Assembly (NCBI GenBank): GCA_018907035.1 | Contig: JACCIC010000358.1 | Coordinates: 119,256 to 183,255, forward strand | DNA: 64,000 bases | Source: Sycobia sp. Sy_11 | Taxonomy: Eukaryota > Arthropoda > Insecta > Hymenoptera > Epichrysomallidae | Reading direction: 5' to 3' | Shown: positions 34,307-44,503 of the stretch, piece after piece | How positions within the stretch are numbered: position 1 is the stretch's first letter | How the letters are laid out: every line of letters begins with the position of its first letter | Translations under genes and position numbers: made by a program | Notes under the pieces: model-generated | What the model was told of the DNA's origin: nothing | The model's database searches: none | What the model saw: only the letters and a program-made list of their open reading frames with translations

Positions 34307-34372
34307 GGAAAAGAATGTTAGTAGTTCACCAAAGAAGAAGACTCGAAGTACCGCGAAGAAATTAAATAGCAA

Positions 34373-35136
34373 ATGTCTCCGTATGATCATGTGAGAAAAG
34401 ATAGTAAAGAGCTAGAGAAATACAAGAAAATGGGTTACGAAAAACAGTATTACGATGTTTCACACGAGGCAGGCTACGCGGGTGCGCAAAATCTTTTACG
34501 TGTCAATGAAAAAGGTAAGTACCTCAACAAGACAGAAAAAAATAAGCTTATAGAGTGGTTACAAAATCAAGACACTTACACGTTACATTAACCAGTTAAT
34601 CGAAAATTCCCAAGGTTGCATTACAATGTGACAAACATGGACGATCTTTGGGAGTGTGATATAATGCAATTAACCTCGATCAAAGAATACAACTATAATC
34701 ATCGCTTCTTACTCGTTGTCGTAGATATACTCAGTAAATATGCGTGGGTGGAGTCACTCCGAGATAAAAGTGCAATTAAATTTGCAGCAGTGTTTAGCAA
34801 GAGTCTTGATCGTGTGCACGGCTGAAAACTGCTCTGCTTACAGTCGCATCGCGGTAAATAATTCGTCAAATTGGCTTTTCAGGCACTTTTGAAGAGGCAC
34901 GGTATCACATTTAGAATCATTCGCAATCCTGATATTAAGCAGCCGAGGTTAAAAGACTTAATAGAAATATACGCGAGCACATGTGGCGATACTTTTCTCA
35001 CAGAAACATGAAGCGTTATATTGATGTGATTTAAAGCATTGTGTATCACTACAATCATACTCTACATAGTGGAATACGAATGAAACCGACGAACGTAAAC
35101 TTGGGTAACACTGAGAAAGCTCGCAGAAATTTCTTA
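34373..35136 (+). pseudogene. Maverick/Polinton-type integrase, N-terminal and core
   Basis: Begins MSPYDHVRKDSKELEKYKKM, then YYDVSHEAGYAGAQNLLRVN (N-terminal domain), a stop, LWECDIMQLTS with the first catalytic Asp, HRFLLVVVDILSKYAWVE, then a stop and LQSHRGK where LQTDKGKEF is usual, so the second catalytic Asp is His. RHGITFRIIRNPDIKQPRL follows. The enzyme would insert the element's DNA. The mariner at 35137 interrupts it near a KPTNVNLGNTEKARRNF block. Multiple stops plus the Asp to His change show it is dead. Confidence 0.7.
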
Positions 35137-36419
35137 GGAGTGTGAATAAGTCTTTCCCGTTTTTTGTAAGAGATGGCGCCACCAATACTGTGCGAGTATT
35201 CAATGGTTACATATGTCATAATCAAAGCTTATTCATATGTCAACAATTCCATACTAACACATTAGTTAAAATTTTTTCGCATCATAAATTTTTGATATCG
35301 TGAAAATGTCGAAATTTGAACCGAGTCGACGTCATTTGCGGGAAGTTTCACTTTATTGGTTCAATTTGAAGAAATCTGCTACCGAGACGCATCGATTGCT
35401 TCAGGAGGCTTATAGAGAAGGTTGTGTCGATGATTCAAGTGTTCGCGGATGGTTTCGACGCTTCAGAAGCGGTGATTTCGACGTGGAAGACAAGGAGCGT
35501 CCCGGGCGGCCGCAAATCTTTGAAGATCGAGAATTGGCGACTTTGCTTGATGAAGATTCTTGTCAAACGCAAGAAGAACTTGCTGAAGCATTGGGAGTTG
35601 ACCGAACAACCATTTCCAAGCGTTTGAAAGCCATGGGAATGATCCAAAAGCAAGGAAATTGGGTGCCGTACGAACTGAAGCTGAGAGACGTCGAACGGCG
35701 TTTTTTCACTTGCGAACAGCTGCTTCAGCGACATAAAAGAAAGGGTTTTCTGCATCGTATCGTGACTGGCGATGAAAAGTGGATACGTTACGATAATCCG
35801 AAGCGAAGGAAATCATGGGGACTACCCGGCCATGCATCAACATCGACGGCCAAGCCAAATATTCATGGCGCCAAGCTCATGCTTTGTATATGGTGGGACC
35901 AGCTAGGTGTGGTTTACTATGAGCTTCTGAAACCGAATGAAAGGATCACAGGCGAGGTCTATCGACGACAATTGATGCGTTTGAGCCGCGCACTGCGAGA
36001 AAAACGGCCACAATACTCCGACAGGCACGACAAAGTTATTTTGCAACATGACAATGCTCGCCCACATGTTGCACCGCCGGTGAAAACATACTTAGAAACG
36101 CTCAAATGGGAAGTCCTACCCCACCCGCCGTATAGTCCAGACGTTGCTCCGTCTGATTACCATCTCTTCAGATCGATGACGCATGGCCTGGCTGACCAGC
36201 ACTTCCATTCCTACGAGGAAGCCAAAAAAAGGGTGGATGACTGGATAGAGGCCAAACCGGTCGAATTTTTTCGCAACGGGATTCGTATGTTGCCAGAAAG
36301 ATGGGAAAAAGTTGTAGCTAGCGATGGCCAATACTTTCAATAATTCATTTGTAACCATTTTTTCACAATAAAGGCTCAAAATTTGAAAAAAAACGGGAAA
36401 GACTTATTCAGATACCTGA
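35137..36419 (+). mobile_element. Mariner family 1, copy M2 (intact frame)
   Basis: 1283 bp, bounded by TA at 35135-35136 and 36420-36421. Inverted ends are as in M1. It sits inside the integrase pseudogene of the Polinton-like element, so it arrived after that element entered the genome. The left end reads GGAGTGTGAATAAG; the right, in inverse, TCAGGTATCTGAATAAG, with C where the sisters have G. Confidence 0.95.
35306..36343 (+). CDS. Mariner transposase, complete frame
   Basis: 345 residues from ATG 35306 (the frame also opens six bases earlier at a GTG, which is not used in eukaryotes). Length matches mariner transposases (about 345). Residues ~1-110 hold two HTH motifs (first near SLYWFNLKKSATETHRLL, second near AEALGVDRTTISKRL), then the WVPYEL linker. 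The catalytic residues lie in IVTGDEKWIRYD, VILQHDNARPHV and DVAPSDYHLF, with 34 residues between the second and third Asp (D34D). The ending is PERWEKVVASDGQYFQ. By memory closest to the mauritiana group. It acts in the nucleus on its own inverted ends. It is the only copy here with its start, all three Asp residues and no stop; whether it is active is not shown by sequence. Confidence 0.9.
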   Translation: MSKFEPSRRHLREVSLYWFNLKKSATETHRLLQEAYREGCVDDSSVRGWFRRFRSGDFDVEDKERPGRPQIFEDRELATLLDEDSCQTQEELAEALGVDRTTISKRLKAMGMIQKQGNWVPYELKLRDVERRFFTCEQLLQRHKRKGFLHRIVTGDEKWIRYDNPKRRKSWGLPGHASTSTAKPNIHGAKLMLCIWWDQLGVVYYELLKPNERITGEVYRRQLMRLSRALREKRPQYSDRHDKVILQHDNARPHVAPPVKTYLETLKWEVLPHPPYSPDVAPSDYHLFRSMTHGLADQHFHSYEEAKKRVDDWIEAKPVEFFRNGIRMLPERWEKVVASDGQYFQ

Positions 36420-36571
36420 TAGAAAAACGAGCGAAACTTTCTATACCGCACTTTTGGGTTATCAAGAGCAGCAACTTAAATCACATATTAATTTTCGCTC
36501 TATTAGTAAAGCTGGAATTGACGAATTCGAGGAAGGTGACGAAATATTCTTCTCAGATATATATGGGGATC
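36420..36571 (+). pseudogene. Polinton-type integrase, possible C-terminal remainder
   Basis: After the mariner, frames such as ETFYTALLGYQEQQLK and FEEGDEIFFSDIYGD resume on the plus strand directly before the protease start. Position suggests they are the end of the interrupted integrase. The similarity itself is weak. Confidence 0.35.
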
Positions 36572-36912
36572 ATGAATACAAAAGAGATTATGTATGCTCT
36601 AAGAGATATGCGAGGCAACTCCGTTGGTGTATATGCGGCGGAGCATATACCTAAATACTTGAGTCTTCCTGCTGTAGTAATATCAAACACAGACACCTCC
36701 GACAGACCTGGTTTGCACTAAATTACTTTCTACATAGATAAAAACGGTTATGGATACTACTTCGATAGCTATGGTCTTTGATAGCTATATCTGATTCGCC
36801 ATATCATCTTGAAGGGCTCAAGAGTAATTGTGTAAGATACGAATGGAATAAAAAACAAATTCAAAATTTCGATTCGCAAGTGTGCGGTGAATATTGCATT
36901 GCTTTAATATAA
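36572..36912 (+). pseudogene. Adenain-type cysteine protease (Polinton PRO)
   Basis: Starts MNTKEIMYALRDM at 36572. VVISNTDTSDRPGLH holds the catalytic His at about 36716, but a TAA follows at once where Trp is usual. Then YIDKNGYGYYFDSYG (acidic catalytic region), and in another frame FDSQVCGEYCIAL with the catalytic Cys at about 36883. The His - Asp/Glu - Cys order and the VCGxYC block match the adenovirus protease family that Maverick/Polinton elements carry to mature virus-like particles. About 110 codons remain of the usual ~200. The stop and frame change make it inactive. Confidence 0.7.
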
Positions 36913-36952
36913 CAATATTAAAGATATAACAATATTAAACAACATAACAATA

Positions 36953-37186
36953 TTGTTTCTTTCTTTAATGTGTACCGATCGTTCTTTGCGCTCTTACTGT
37001 AATATATACACGAAAAATACACGGCGTAACAATTCGTTGGTGGCAGTGTTTTATAAAAACATTATTAAAAAACTAAGAAAAAAATGTAAGAAATCCCGCT
37101 TACGAATTAATGCGTATTCTCGCATCAACTCTATCGGGGCTGGATTATGTAATCAATCATGTGCATCGATGATGAAATTATTGTAA
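36953..37186 (+). CDS. Hypothetical basic protein
   Basis: A 77-codon frame. The second half is Lys/Arg-rich (KNIIKKLRKKCKKSRLRINA). It lies after the protease on the same strand and could be a remnant of a small DNA-binding virion protein, but it has no feature that proves it. Chance is not excluded. Confidence 0.2.
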   Translation: MFLSLMCTDRSLRSYCNIYTKNTRRNNSLVAVFYKNIIKKLRKKCKKSRLRINAYSRINSIGAGLCNQSCASMMKLL

Positions 37187-37728
37187 AAATTAACTTTTTT
37201 TATACAGAAAAATGTAATCGAATATTGTAATAAATGTAGATCTTTTTAATACTATGCGTTTATGATTTTTACCTATTCCACTATTTCCTTAACATCCCGT
37301 GTATTAATAAAAATGTGTATTAATTAATTATTTTTAAAAAAATTTATATCTAGTTATTCATAAAAATCATACATGGAAATCTTAAATATACTATAGACGA
37401 AAAAAGAGGAGCAGTTTAAAATTTTTGAAATCATACGTTCAATCATTCTAGAAGTTACGATGATCCACCCTCAGAGATTACAGGTCTAAACTTTCAAGAC
37501 TTAAATGTTTAAGAGAATAACATCCGGTATTTTTGGGGGGTCGTTTTATTCGGGGCCTACAGAAAGATTAAAACTTGTCAGAACGTGTTAAAACCGGATA
37601 TGTAATGCCTTTTCAGTTTAGAATTTGCGTCATAATTTGAAGTAGATATACTTGTTAGAACCTATTGCATTGTGCTATGTAACGTTATTCGACATAGGGA
37701 GTGGGATGAAAAATGTTTGGGTGGGGGT

Positions 37729-37769
37729 TATAAGATATAAAGCGGGTTGATTCGCGTGTGATTATCAGT
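37729..37769 (+). promoter_or_regulatory. Arthropod-type core promoter (TATA plus initiator)
   Basis: TATAAG/TATAAA at 37729-37741 and an arthropod initiator TCAGT at 37765-37769, with 31 bases from the start of TATAAA to the initiator A. An ATG at 37851 with a long frame follows. Spacing and motifs are seen; activity is inferred. Confidence 0.4.
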
Positions 37770-37850
37770 GTTCTCGAGGAAGACGTGATAGAAAATATAC
37801 GTATTTGTTTTCAATAATACGTACACACATCCACATACACTCCATCTATA

Positions 37851-38248
37851 ATGGAGGTAACCAGGAAAGTAACGAAGAACTCATCGTTCGGTGTATCCAA
37901 TATGCTTTTATCGACGATGTACGATATCAATGGATCCGGCTCGAAGAGAATCACGATTGCCCTAGAATCTTCGAATGGCTTATATAAGCCTGTCGTAAAA
38001 ATTTGTAGTGCTGTTTGAAAATGTGTGACTTTTGACGCTGATAGCTGGGAAACATTTAACTGTCACATATATGTTATATCGTCCTATCTGAAAAATGAAT
38101 ATTCCTTTTATGAAGAATTTGGCGAGCCCACAAAAATTTTTTTACAGAATCATGATCTGTCCTTCGTAATGGCGTACGGTTCCAGAGCAATGCATATTGA
38201 AGAACGATCATTAAAAGAAAACCAGGAAATATTAAATCCGACGTGAGT
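37851..38248 (+). pseudogene. Unknown gene downstream of a TATA/Inr promoter, one internal stop
   Basis: From ATG 37851 the frame reads MEVTRKVTKNSSFGVSNMLL ... VKICSAV, then TGA at about 38016, then VTFDADSWETFNCHIYVISS ... LKENQEILNPT, stopping at about 38246. A single stop in ~130 codons downstream of a good promoter suggests a recently broken gene. The b-strand-like first half plus an FDADSWETF block loosely recalls PC4-type DNA-binding domains, but this is too weak to name. Probably a cargo gene of the Polinton-like element. Confidence 0.4.
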
Positions 38249-38249
38249 A

Positions 38250-38706
38250 GTAATAAACCGAATCAGCAAGAAGAAGAAGAAGAAGAAGAACAGCCTTTAT
38301 GTAAGAGAAAGAAATACGAAATACCATTCAATTTGACCTTACAACTAACAACGTTCGAAGGTATGTTGTAAGCTCGCGAATGCGTCAACGCTCGTCTTAG
38401 ACGTACCATAGAGAAGTCTAATGTCGTAACAGTGTAATATAACTTTTGTCGAGATTTCTAACAAAAGAACTACTCAACGAGAAGCCAGAAGAATTAAAAA
38501 TCATACATAAAGATCTTCTTGTTTTTAAGCAATACTGTTTTCTTCATAAGCACAACATTGGGAATTATGTTAAATCAAGTATGGAGATATCAGCTCCGAA
38601 ATTCGACGTTCTAAATATTTTATTATCTGAATTATTTGCTTATTCATTACCTATGATAGTTTTTATGAACATTGAAAATGTTCATAAAAATTTCGGTGAC
38701 GCTTAA
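38250..38706 (+). pseudogene. Unknown gene remnant
   Basis: Directly after the previous frame: a Glu run, CKRKKYEIPFNLTLQLTTFE, stops, then a clean frame FLTKELLNEKPEELKIIHKD ... VHKNFGDA ending at 38706. The last part is helical and mixed-charge. It may be the C-terminal region of the preceding gene after frame damage. Function unknown. Confidence 0.35.
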
Positions 38707-38710
38707 GAAT

Positions 38711-39281
38711 TATAATATTTTTAATGTCATGTATATAATAAATAAAATTTAAAATTCATTGAAATCCAATTTTACTATATATTTATTTCATATTGCCTCT
38801 GTGTACTAGCTTATCCTACAAAAAGATATAAAAACTCCTCTCTTTTATTAATTTATTCGTAATAATTTGCGGCACTTTATATTTCATTAACAAAGTATAG
38901 TCTGCGCAAACATTTTCTTATCCGCTTCATATATACTATTTTATTTTTGATTAATATTAATTATTTAAAATAAAATATTGCAATATACTTATAAAATTTA
39001 TAATATCACTAGATCGCAGATAACATTATGCCAGTACTTTACGTAAAAAGCTTTTAAATAATAAAAGAATACAAAACATTTACATCAATACTTTTTTAAG
39101 AATATACTATAATCAATAAACTATCTACAGATGACTATTGTAAAAATATAACCTTATTGTTCAAATATAATTTTAAAACCAGTTATGTAAAAGCGATCAT
39201 ATTGTAATTAATTAGCTTAATACCTAAGCTCCTTCATAACTTCTCATTCGAGCGCACGGCCCTCTATAGTTGATTTTATTT
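38711..39281. other. AT-rich sequence, no gene seen
   Basis: AT-rich with no coding frame. It may contain the edge of the Polinton-like element, but no inverted terminal repeat was found. Confidence 0.45.
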
Positions 39282-39430
39282 TATATAAAACTATTTGGAA
39301 TACGAAAGAGTTGTCAGTCGATTCAGAGACGTTGGGATGTGGATATCGTACATCAAACAGGGGATCATCGATTAGCCAATTTCTAGTACTCGAGGAAAAG
39401 AATTTCAAAAGCAAAAGAACTGTAAAGGTA
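39282..39430 (+). promoter_or_regulatory. TATA plus initiator with possible non-coding first exon
   Basis: TATATAAAA at 39282-39290, TCAGT at 39314-39318, 32 bases from TATAAA to the initiator A. About 110 bases on, AAAG|GTAATA could be a splice donor. No downstream coding exon is identified. Confidence 0.35.
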
Positions 39431-40394
39431 ATATATTAAATATTCTTACTTTTCAAATTATTTTCGAAAATATAATAGCAGTTGCGGCGAGAGGGCCAAA
39501 GCTTAAGAAAGATATTTTCATATGAGCATGACGCGATCTCCTTCTACGTCTTTATCATCGTATCGCATTTCCTTATCGATCAGAAATTAATTTTGATATC
39601 AACGGGTAAATTCCTGCTTCGACGCTGAGCAGCCTACGCAAATGAAGTGTTGTGTAAAACGTTCAAACCTTGGTCATTCGGATAGATTTTATAGCTCGGC
39701 CACTGGCGGTCGGTAGGCCTCGATGCGAAGATCCGCACGAAGGAGAGAGACCGATAGCCGGCTGCTATCGGCCTGATGACGCAACGCCCTCTCTCTCGCT
39801 CTACGTTGCGTGTGTGCATGCGCGCGCGTGTGCATATATATATATATATATATATTTCGAGACGAGGGATTGGTGGTGGTTGTGAAGGTAAATATATTAA
39901 GAACAAGAGTTAATAAGAGTGAAAATAAACTTTAATGTAACAAATGACTGCCACATAGTGTGAAGACGTAGACAGGTATGTGCGCGATGCCTATCGAGAG
40001 TGTGCGGTGTTTCTCCTTTCGCGTCCCGGAAAAAGCTGCCGCAACGCGAACGGTTTACCGTATTCGACGGCTTTTCTCCCCTCTCCGCTGTAGCTCAGGT
40101 TATAGTTGACCACTCGTAGAGCGCGCATATGCGGGCGGGCCCCTTAATGATAGGTCTCATGCAGGGACCGACCGTTAAGGTCCAGATGTGGAAGAGTTTT
40201 TCCGTTGGAATACAGCCTTGATTGCTTCCGACCAGAAGGCTCGAAAATGACCGCGTCAGAGAGAGAAAAGCCGTCCTGTGAGTGCCTAGACACGTTCACC
40301 CTGTCAACTGAGAAAGTATAATTTTTTCTAGCACATGTGTCTACACAACCGCCACATATATGTATAAATATACACGTAGATATATATTATATTA
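39431..40394. other. Mixed-composition DNA, no gene supported
   Basis: Holds a perfect hairpin at 39751-39771 (CCGATAGC, 5-base loop, GCTATCGG), a TA tract near 39836-39854 and a GC-richer stretch 40010-40330. Frames on both strands at 39634-39906 overlap and carry no recognisable domain. No RNA gene is identified. Confidence 0.4.
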
Positions 40395-41677
40395 GGAGTG
40401 TGAATAAGTCTTTCCCGTTTTTTGTAAGAGATGGCGCCACCAATACTGTGCGAGTATTCAATGGTTACATATGTCATAATCAAAGCTTATTCATATGTCA
40501 ACAATTCCATACTAACACATTAGTTAAAATTTTTTCGCATCATAAATTTTTGATATCGTGAAAATGTCGAAATATGAGCCGAGTCGACGTCATTTGCGGG
40601 AAGTTTCACTTTATTGGTTCAATTTGAAGAAATCTGCTGCCGAGACGCATCGATTGCTTCAGGAGGCTTATGGAGAAGGTTGTGTCGATGATTCAAGTGT
40701 TCGCGGATGGTTTCGACGCTTCAAAAGCGGTGATTTCGACGTGGAAGACAAGGAGCGTTCCGGGCGGCCGCAAATCTTTGAAGATCGAGAATTGGCGACT
40801 TTGCTTGATGAAGATTCTTGTCAAACGCAAGAAGAACATGCTGAAGCATTGGGAGTTGACCAAACAACCATTTCCAAGCGTTTGAAAGCCATGGGAATGA
40901 TCCAAAAGCAAGGAAATTGGGTGCCGTACGAACTGAAGCTGAGAGACGTTGAACGGCGTTTTTTCACTTGCGAACAGCTGCTTCAGCGACATAAAAGAAA
41001 GGGTTTTCTGCATCGTATCGTGACTGGCGATGAAAAGTGGATACGTTACGATAATCCGAAGCGAAGAAAATCATGGGGACTACCCGGCTATGCATTATCA
41101 TCGACGGCCAAGCCAAATATTCATGGCGCCAAGCTCATGCTCTGTATATGGTGGGACCAGCTAGGTGTGGTTTACTATGAGCTTCTGAAACCGAATGAAA
41201 GGATCACAGGCGAGGTCTATCGACGACAATTGATGCGTTTGAGCCGCGCACTGCGAGAAAAACGGCCACAATACTCCGACAGGCACGACAAAGTTATTTT
41301 GCAACATGACAATGCTCGCCCACATGTTGCACCGCCGGTGAAAACATACTTAGAAACGCTCAAATGGGAAGTCCTACCCCACCCGCCGTATAGTCCAGAC
41401 GTTGCTCCGTCTGATTACCATCTCTTCAGATCGATGACACATGGCCTGGCTGACCAGCACTTCCATTCCTACGAGGAAGCCAAAAAATGAGTGGATGACT
41501 GGATAGAGGCCAAACCGGTCGAATTTTTTCGCAACGGGATTCGTATGTTGCCAGAAAGATGGGAAAAAGTTGTAGCTAGCGATGGCCAATACTTTCAATA
41601 ATTCATTTGTAACCATTTTTTCACAATAAAGGCTCAAAATTTGAAAAAAAACGGGAAAGACTTATTCACATACCTGA
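40395..41677 (+). mobile_element. Mariner family 1, copy M3
   Basis: 1283 bp flanked by TA (40393-40394 and 41678-41679) with the same inverted ends as M1, M2 and M4. Inserted in TA-rich DNA just before Helitron-like copy 2. Confidence 0.95.
40564..41601 (+). pseudogene. Mariner transposase, premature stop near the end
   Basis: From ATG 40564 the frame is open to TGA at 41488-41490, then continues in frame to the normal end at 41601. All three catalytic Asp motifs lie before the stop; about 37 residues are lost. M1 has TGG at this codon and M2/M4 have AGG, so TGA came from the TGG form by one change. Other differences from M2 include Arg to Gln in GVDQTT. Whether the shortened protein folds is unknown. 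Confidence 0.9.
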
Positions 41678-41679
41678 TA

Positions 41680-41740
41680 TATATCATATCATATCATATC
41701 ATATCATACTTCATATCATACTTTATATCATATCATATCA
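41680..41740. repeat. ATATC-type simple repeat
   Basis: Irregular tandem ATATC/ATACT units between mariner M3 and Helitron-like copy 2. They resemble the TCATACT start of that repeat. Confidence 0.7.
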
Positions 41741-42177
41741 TACTCATACTAATTTATGAAAACAAAGCGTGTTTTTGTTTATACACGATAACCGAAAAAA
41801 CTACTGAACCGATTGTTCTGAAATTTGACATATAGATTCTATATTATCTTGGGAAGGCATAGGCTATGTTTGTTCTTGAACATCATTTTACTTTCATCAA
41901 TAAATTAAGTTAATGGTTTTAACAATCAGTTTCACCAGCGGTCACTAGGTGGCGTCTTGAATCACGAACATCCCCTGAAAGTAGTCCGCTTAAAGTATTA
42001 ATACCAGGCCAGCTCAAACGAATGTTCATATCGAACTTTCGGATTCGTATCGTAAAGAAGATGTGACGTAAATCGCTATTACCCTTTTTGTTCTTCAGGT
42101 TAATATGACACTATTCTTACACTTCATGTATCTTTTGATTTTTGTAAATTTTATTTTTTCTTACGTGAGAAAATCTA

Positions 42178-42214
<37 letters not shown>

Positions 42215-42760
42215 ATCTCTCTCTATATCGGTCTCTATCTCTGTGTATCTCTCCGTCTCTCTGTTTTTTTTTCTCCTTCTCTTATAAAATGGTTCTGTAT
42301 CCCAAATCATACTGAATATAGTTTGTGACGACAAATTATATTTTTGTTATTATACATTATATTATCATAACTTCAGAATTGTAACAAGAGACTGTTTTTT
42401 TTAGTTTGAACAAAAGAAATGATTGAAAAATAGGGTTCTTTTACCAACAACTTCGAAACTATGTATATATATACATATATATATATATATAATATCGTCA
42501 CTTCTGCATAAAAAGGTAATCTCCATCGTCTGCTTAGAAAATCTGTTGTTCGCCATACCATTTGGCTTGAATTTCAATTGGCATCACTACGAAAATATTC
42601 ACGGTATTTAATTAAAAAAACGAAAATATACGAAATATGTAATATATTGTATGTATATTATATTCTGCATATTATATATACATATTTTAAATACGGTTAC
42701 TACTAAGAAATACTGTATTGGCGTGTAGGGGCGGTTAATTATGATATCCCCTTGCCTCAA
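41741..42760 (+). mobile_element. Helitron-like repeat, copy 2
   Basis: Aligns with 29457-30480 from TCATACTAATTTATG through the CT microsatellite to GTATTGGCGTGTA. It differs by scattered substitutions and indels. It runs directly into the 60-bp palindromic array, whose first degenerate unit appears to begin inside the shared part (GTATTGGCGTGTAGGGGCGG). No protein is recognised. Confidence 0.5.
42180..42225. repeat. (CT)n microsatellite
   Basis: CT tract with interruptions, at the place equivalent to 29892-29933. Confidence 0.9.
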
Positions 42761-42782
42761 GACGATTTATATAGCCAGTTGC

Positions 42783-43400
42783 GTGTTTGGATGATAGAAT
42801 GCGATGTCCACGTGTCTCTGAGCGATTTCTATGGGGAATATTGTATTTAGTTGATAGAAAACGACGTCCAGATATGAGGAAATCAACTTCTATGGGAGGA
42901 TTTATGTGGAGACGGTACTCTTTTCAAACAACTTCTACGGGTAGTATTGTGTTTAGTCGTTAGAAAGCGATGCTAGCTTTCTCAGGACGACTTCTACTAG
43001 GACTGTCGTGTTTAGTTGGTAGAAAATGATGTTCAGGTATGTCGGATCAATTTCTACGAGGAGTTTCGTGTTCGGATGATAGAATGCGATTTCCACATGA
43101 TTTGGAACGTCTTCTACGGGGAATCTCATGTACAGTTGGTGGGAACCAATGCCCAGGTATGTCAATACGACTTCTATGAAGCGATTAGTATTCTATCATT
43201 CGAACACGCCCACTCCGATTACGAGTCGTCCCAGGCTAATTGGACATTGTATTCTGCTTCCCCAACACAAAACTCTCTAAGGCAGTCGTCCCGAGACATT
43301 TCCTATAGTCCAAGCATGATACTCTCTGTAAACGTCATCTCAAGACACTTGCACATCTTTTTCTACCACTCGAACCCGAAAGTACAATTTTTAAGAACAC
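42783..43400. repeat. Palindromic array of a 60-bp unit, array 1
   Basis: Forward units start at 42783, 42843, 42949, 43008, 43068 and 43128 (spacing 59-60, one longer). Each has GTGTTYRGWTGRTAGAA-like, GATGTCC and CTTCTACGGGG segments. From about 43190 the unit returns inverted at 60-base spacing: TTCTATCATTCGAACACG, then TTCTGCTTCCCCAACACAAA, then a degenerate unit, then CTACCACTCGAAC. The whole can fold into a long imperfect hairpin. The plus-strand frame at 43016-43459 is a by-product of the array. Confidence 0.85.
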
Positions 43401-43459
43401 CAATTCTCTTGGTTTCAGAAAATCATGATTTAGTGCTTAGAAATTTTTCCTCAATTTAA

Positions 43460-44440
43460 GATAATATTTACTGAAATTTAGTAAATTTCCATTTAAGTAA
43501 TTCAAATTTTTCAGATGAAACAAATATTTTCTTAAAACAAGAAATTTTTTTTTTTTATTTTAATATTTCAATACTTTGGATCAAATAACTCAGTAAATAG
43601 TACATCGATTTACTTGAATCAAGAAATTATTTCTTGCTGTGTATGTATATATATATATATTTATTTATATCTATATATATTTATATATTTATTTATATCT
43701 ATTTATATCATATCTATTTATGTCATCAATATTTCTAAATATATCTCAGTTTTCAACATATATTTCTATATATTGTTTTTTAGAAAATAATTTATTGTCA
43801 GTAGATAAATACATTTAGATGTATGTAACAATTTAATTTATTTATCAATTATTGTTGTTAAATCAATTACAAAATAATATATAATTAGCATAGTAAGATT
43901 TTTATCTTCTCATGTACGTTATAAAAATTTTATATAAAATATATTTCGAAAATTCCAAATATATTAACACAAAAAATATTCTATAAAAATTCAAAATCAG
44001 TTTGCTGATACAGTCTGATGTCCTAGTGATTGTAATCAATGGAAACATAATAATATATATTTTTAGCATGTTAAGAAATTTAAAACTTATAAATGTTACA
44101 TTATTTTTTAAAAACATTATATGAAAATATTTTTCTAAATTCAGTAATATATTAAGACAAAAATTGTATGATAAAAATATATGTAATTATCTTGTAAATT
44201 TTTTCATAGTAAGGCAAAAAAATGTTCATATACGAGAATAATATTAATACAAAATATTTTTCTAAAAACTTTCGAAATAAAATAACAAAAAATAAATTAT
44301 ACAACACAATAACGTCTTAAAACAATGGATCTTTCAAACAAATGGCTAAATGCATTTTATATACATTCCCATAAAAAACAACATTATTGTTTACACAAAT
44401 ATATCTAAACCATCTAAAAAATAATAATAAATAAATAGGT
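43460..44440. other. AT-rich sequence, no gene seen
   Basis: AT-rich. Near 43545-43640 TTTCTTG/CAAGAAA segments occur on both sides of a short stretch and may be ends of a small element. No coding frame is recognised. Confidence 0.45.
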
Positions 44441-44471
44441 TTATCGGAAATGCAGCTTCATAAATTAATGT

Positions 44472-44503
44472 ACACACAAACACACACACACACACACACA
44501 CAC
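44472..44503. repeat. (CA)n microsatellite
   Basis: CA tract just before the R1-like element. Confidence 0.9.

Larger units (their letters stand above)
31997..38710 (+). mobile_element. Maverick/Polinton-like element, decayed
   Basis: A set of plus-strand broken genes that includes an integrase of the Maverick type (34373 onward) and an adenovirus-type cysteine protease (36572-36912), a combination diagnostic of Maverick/Polinton elements. Several unknown frames flank them. DNA polymerase B, packaging ATPase and capsid genes are not recognised, and no terminal inverted repeats could be located, so the bounds are approximate. A family-1 mariner sits inside between integrase and protease. Integrase plus protease is seen; the element's full extent is inference. 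Confidence 0.6.

Noticed and set aside
40081..40160. Possible tRNA from a TAGCTCAGGTT box
   Set aside because: No matching B box or foldable cloverleaf follows within the needed distance.
43016..43459. 147-codon plus-strand open frame
   Set aside because: It lies across the 60-bp palindromic array, whose repeat length is a multiple of three, so open frames arise by chance.
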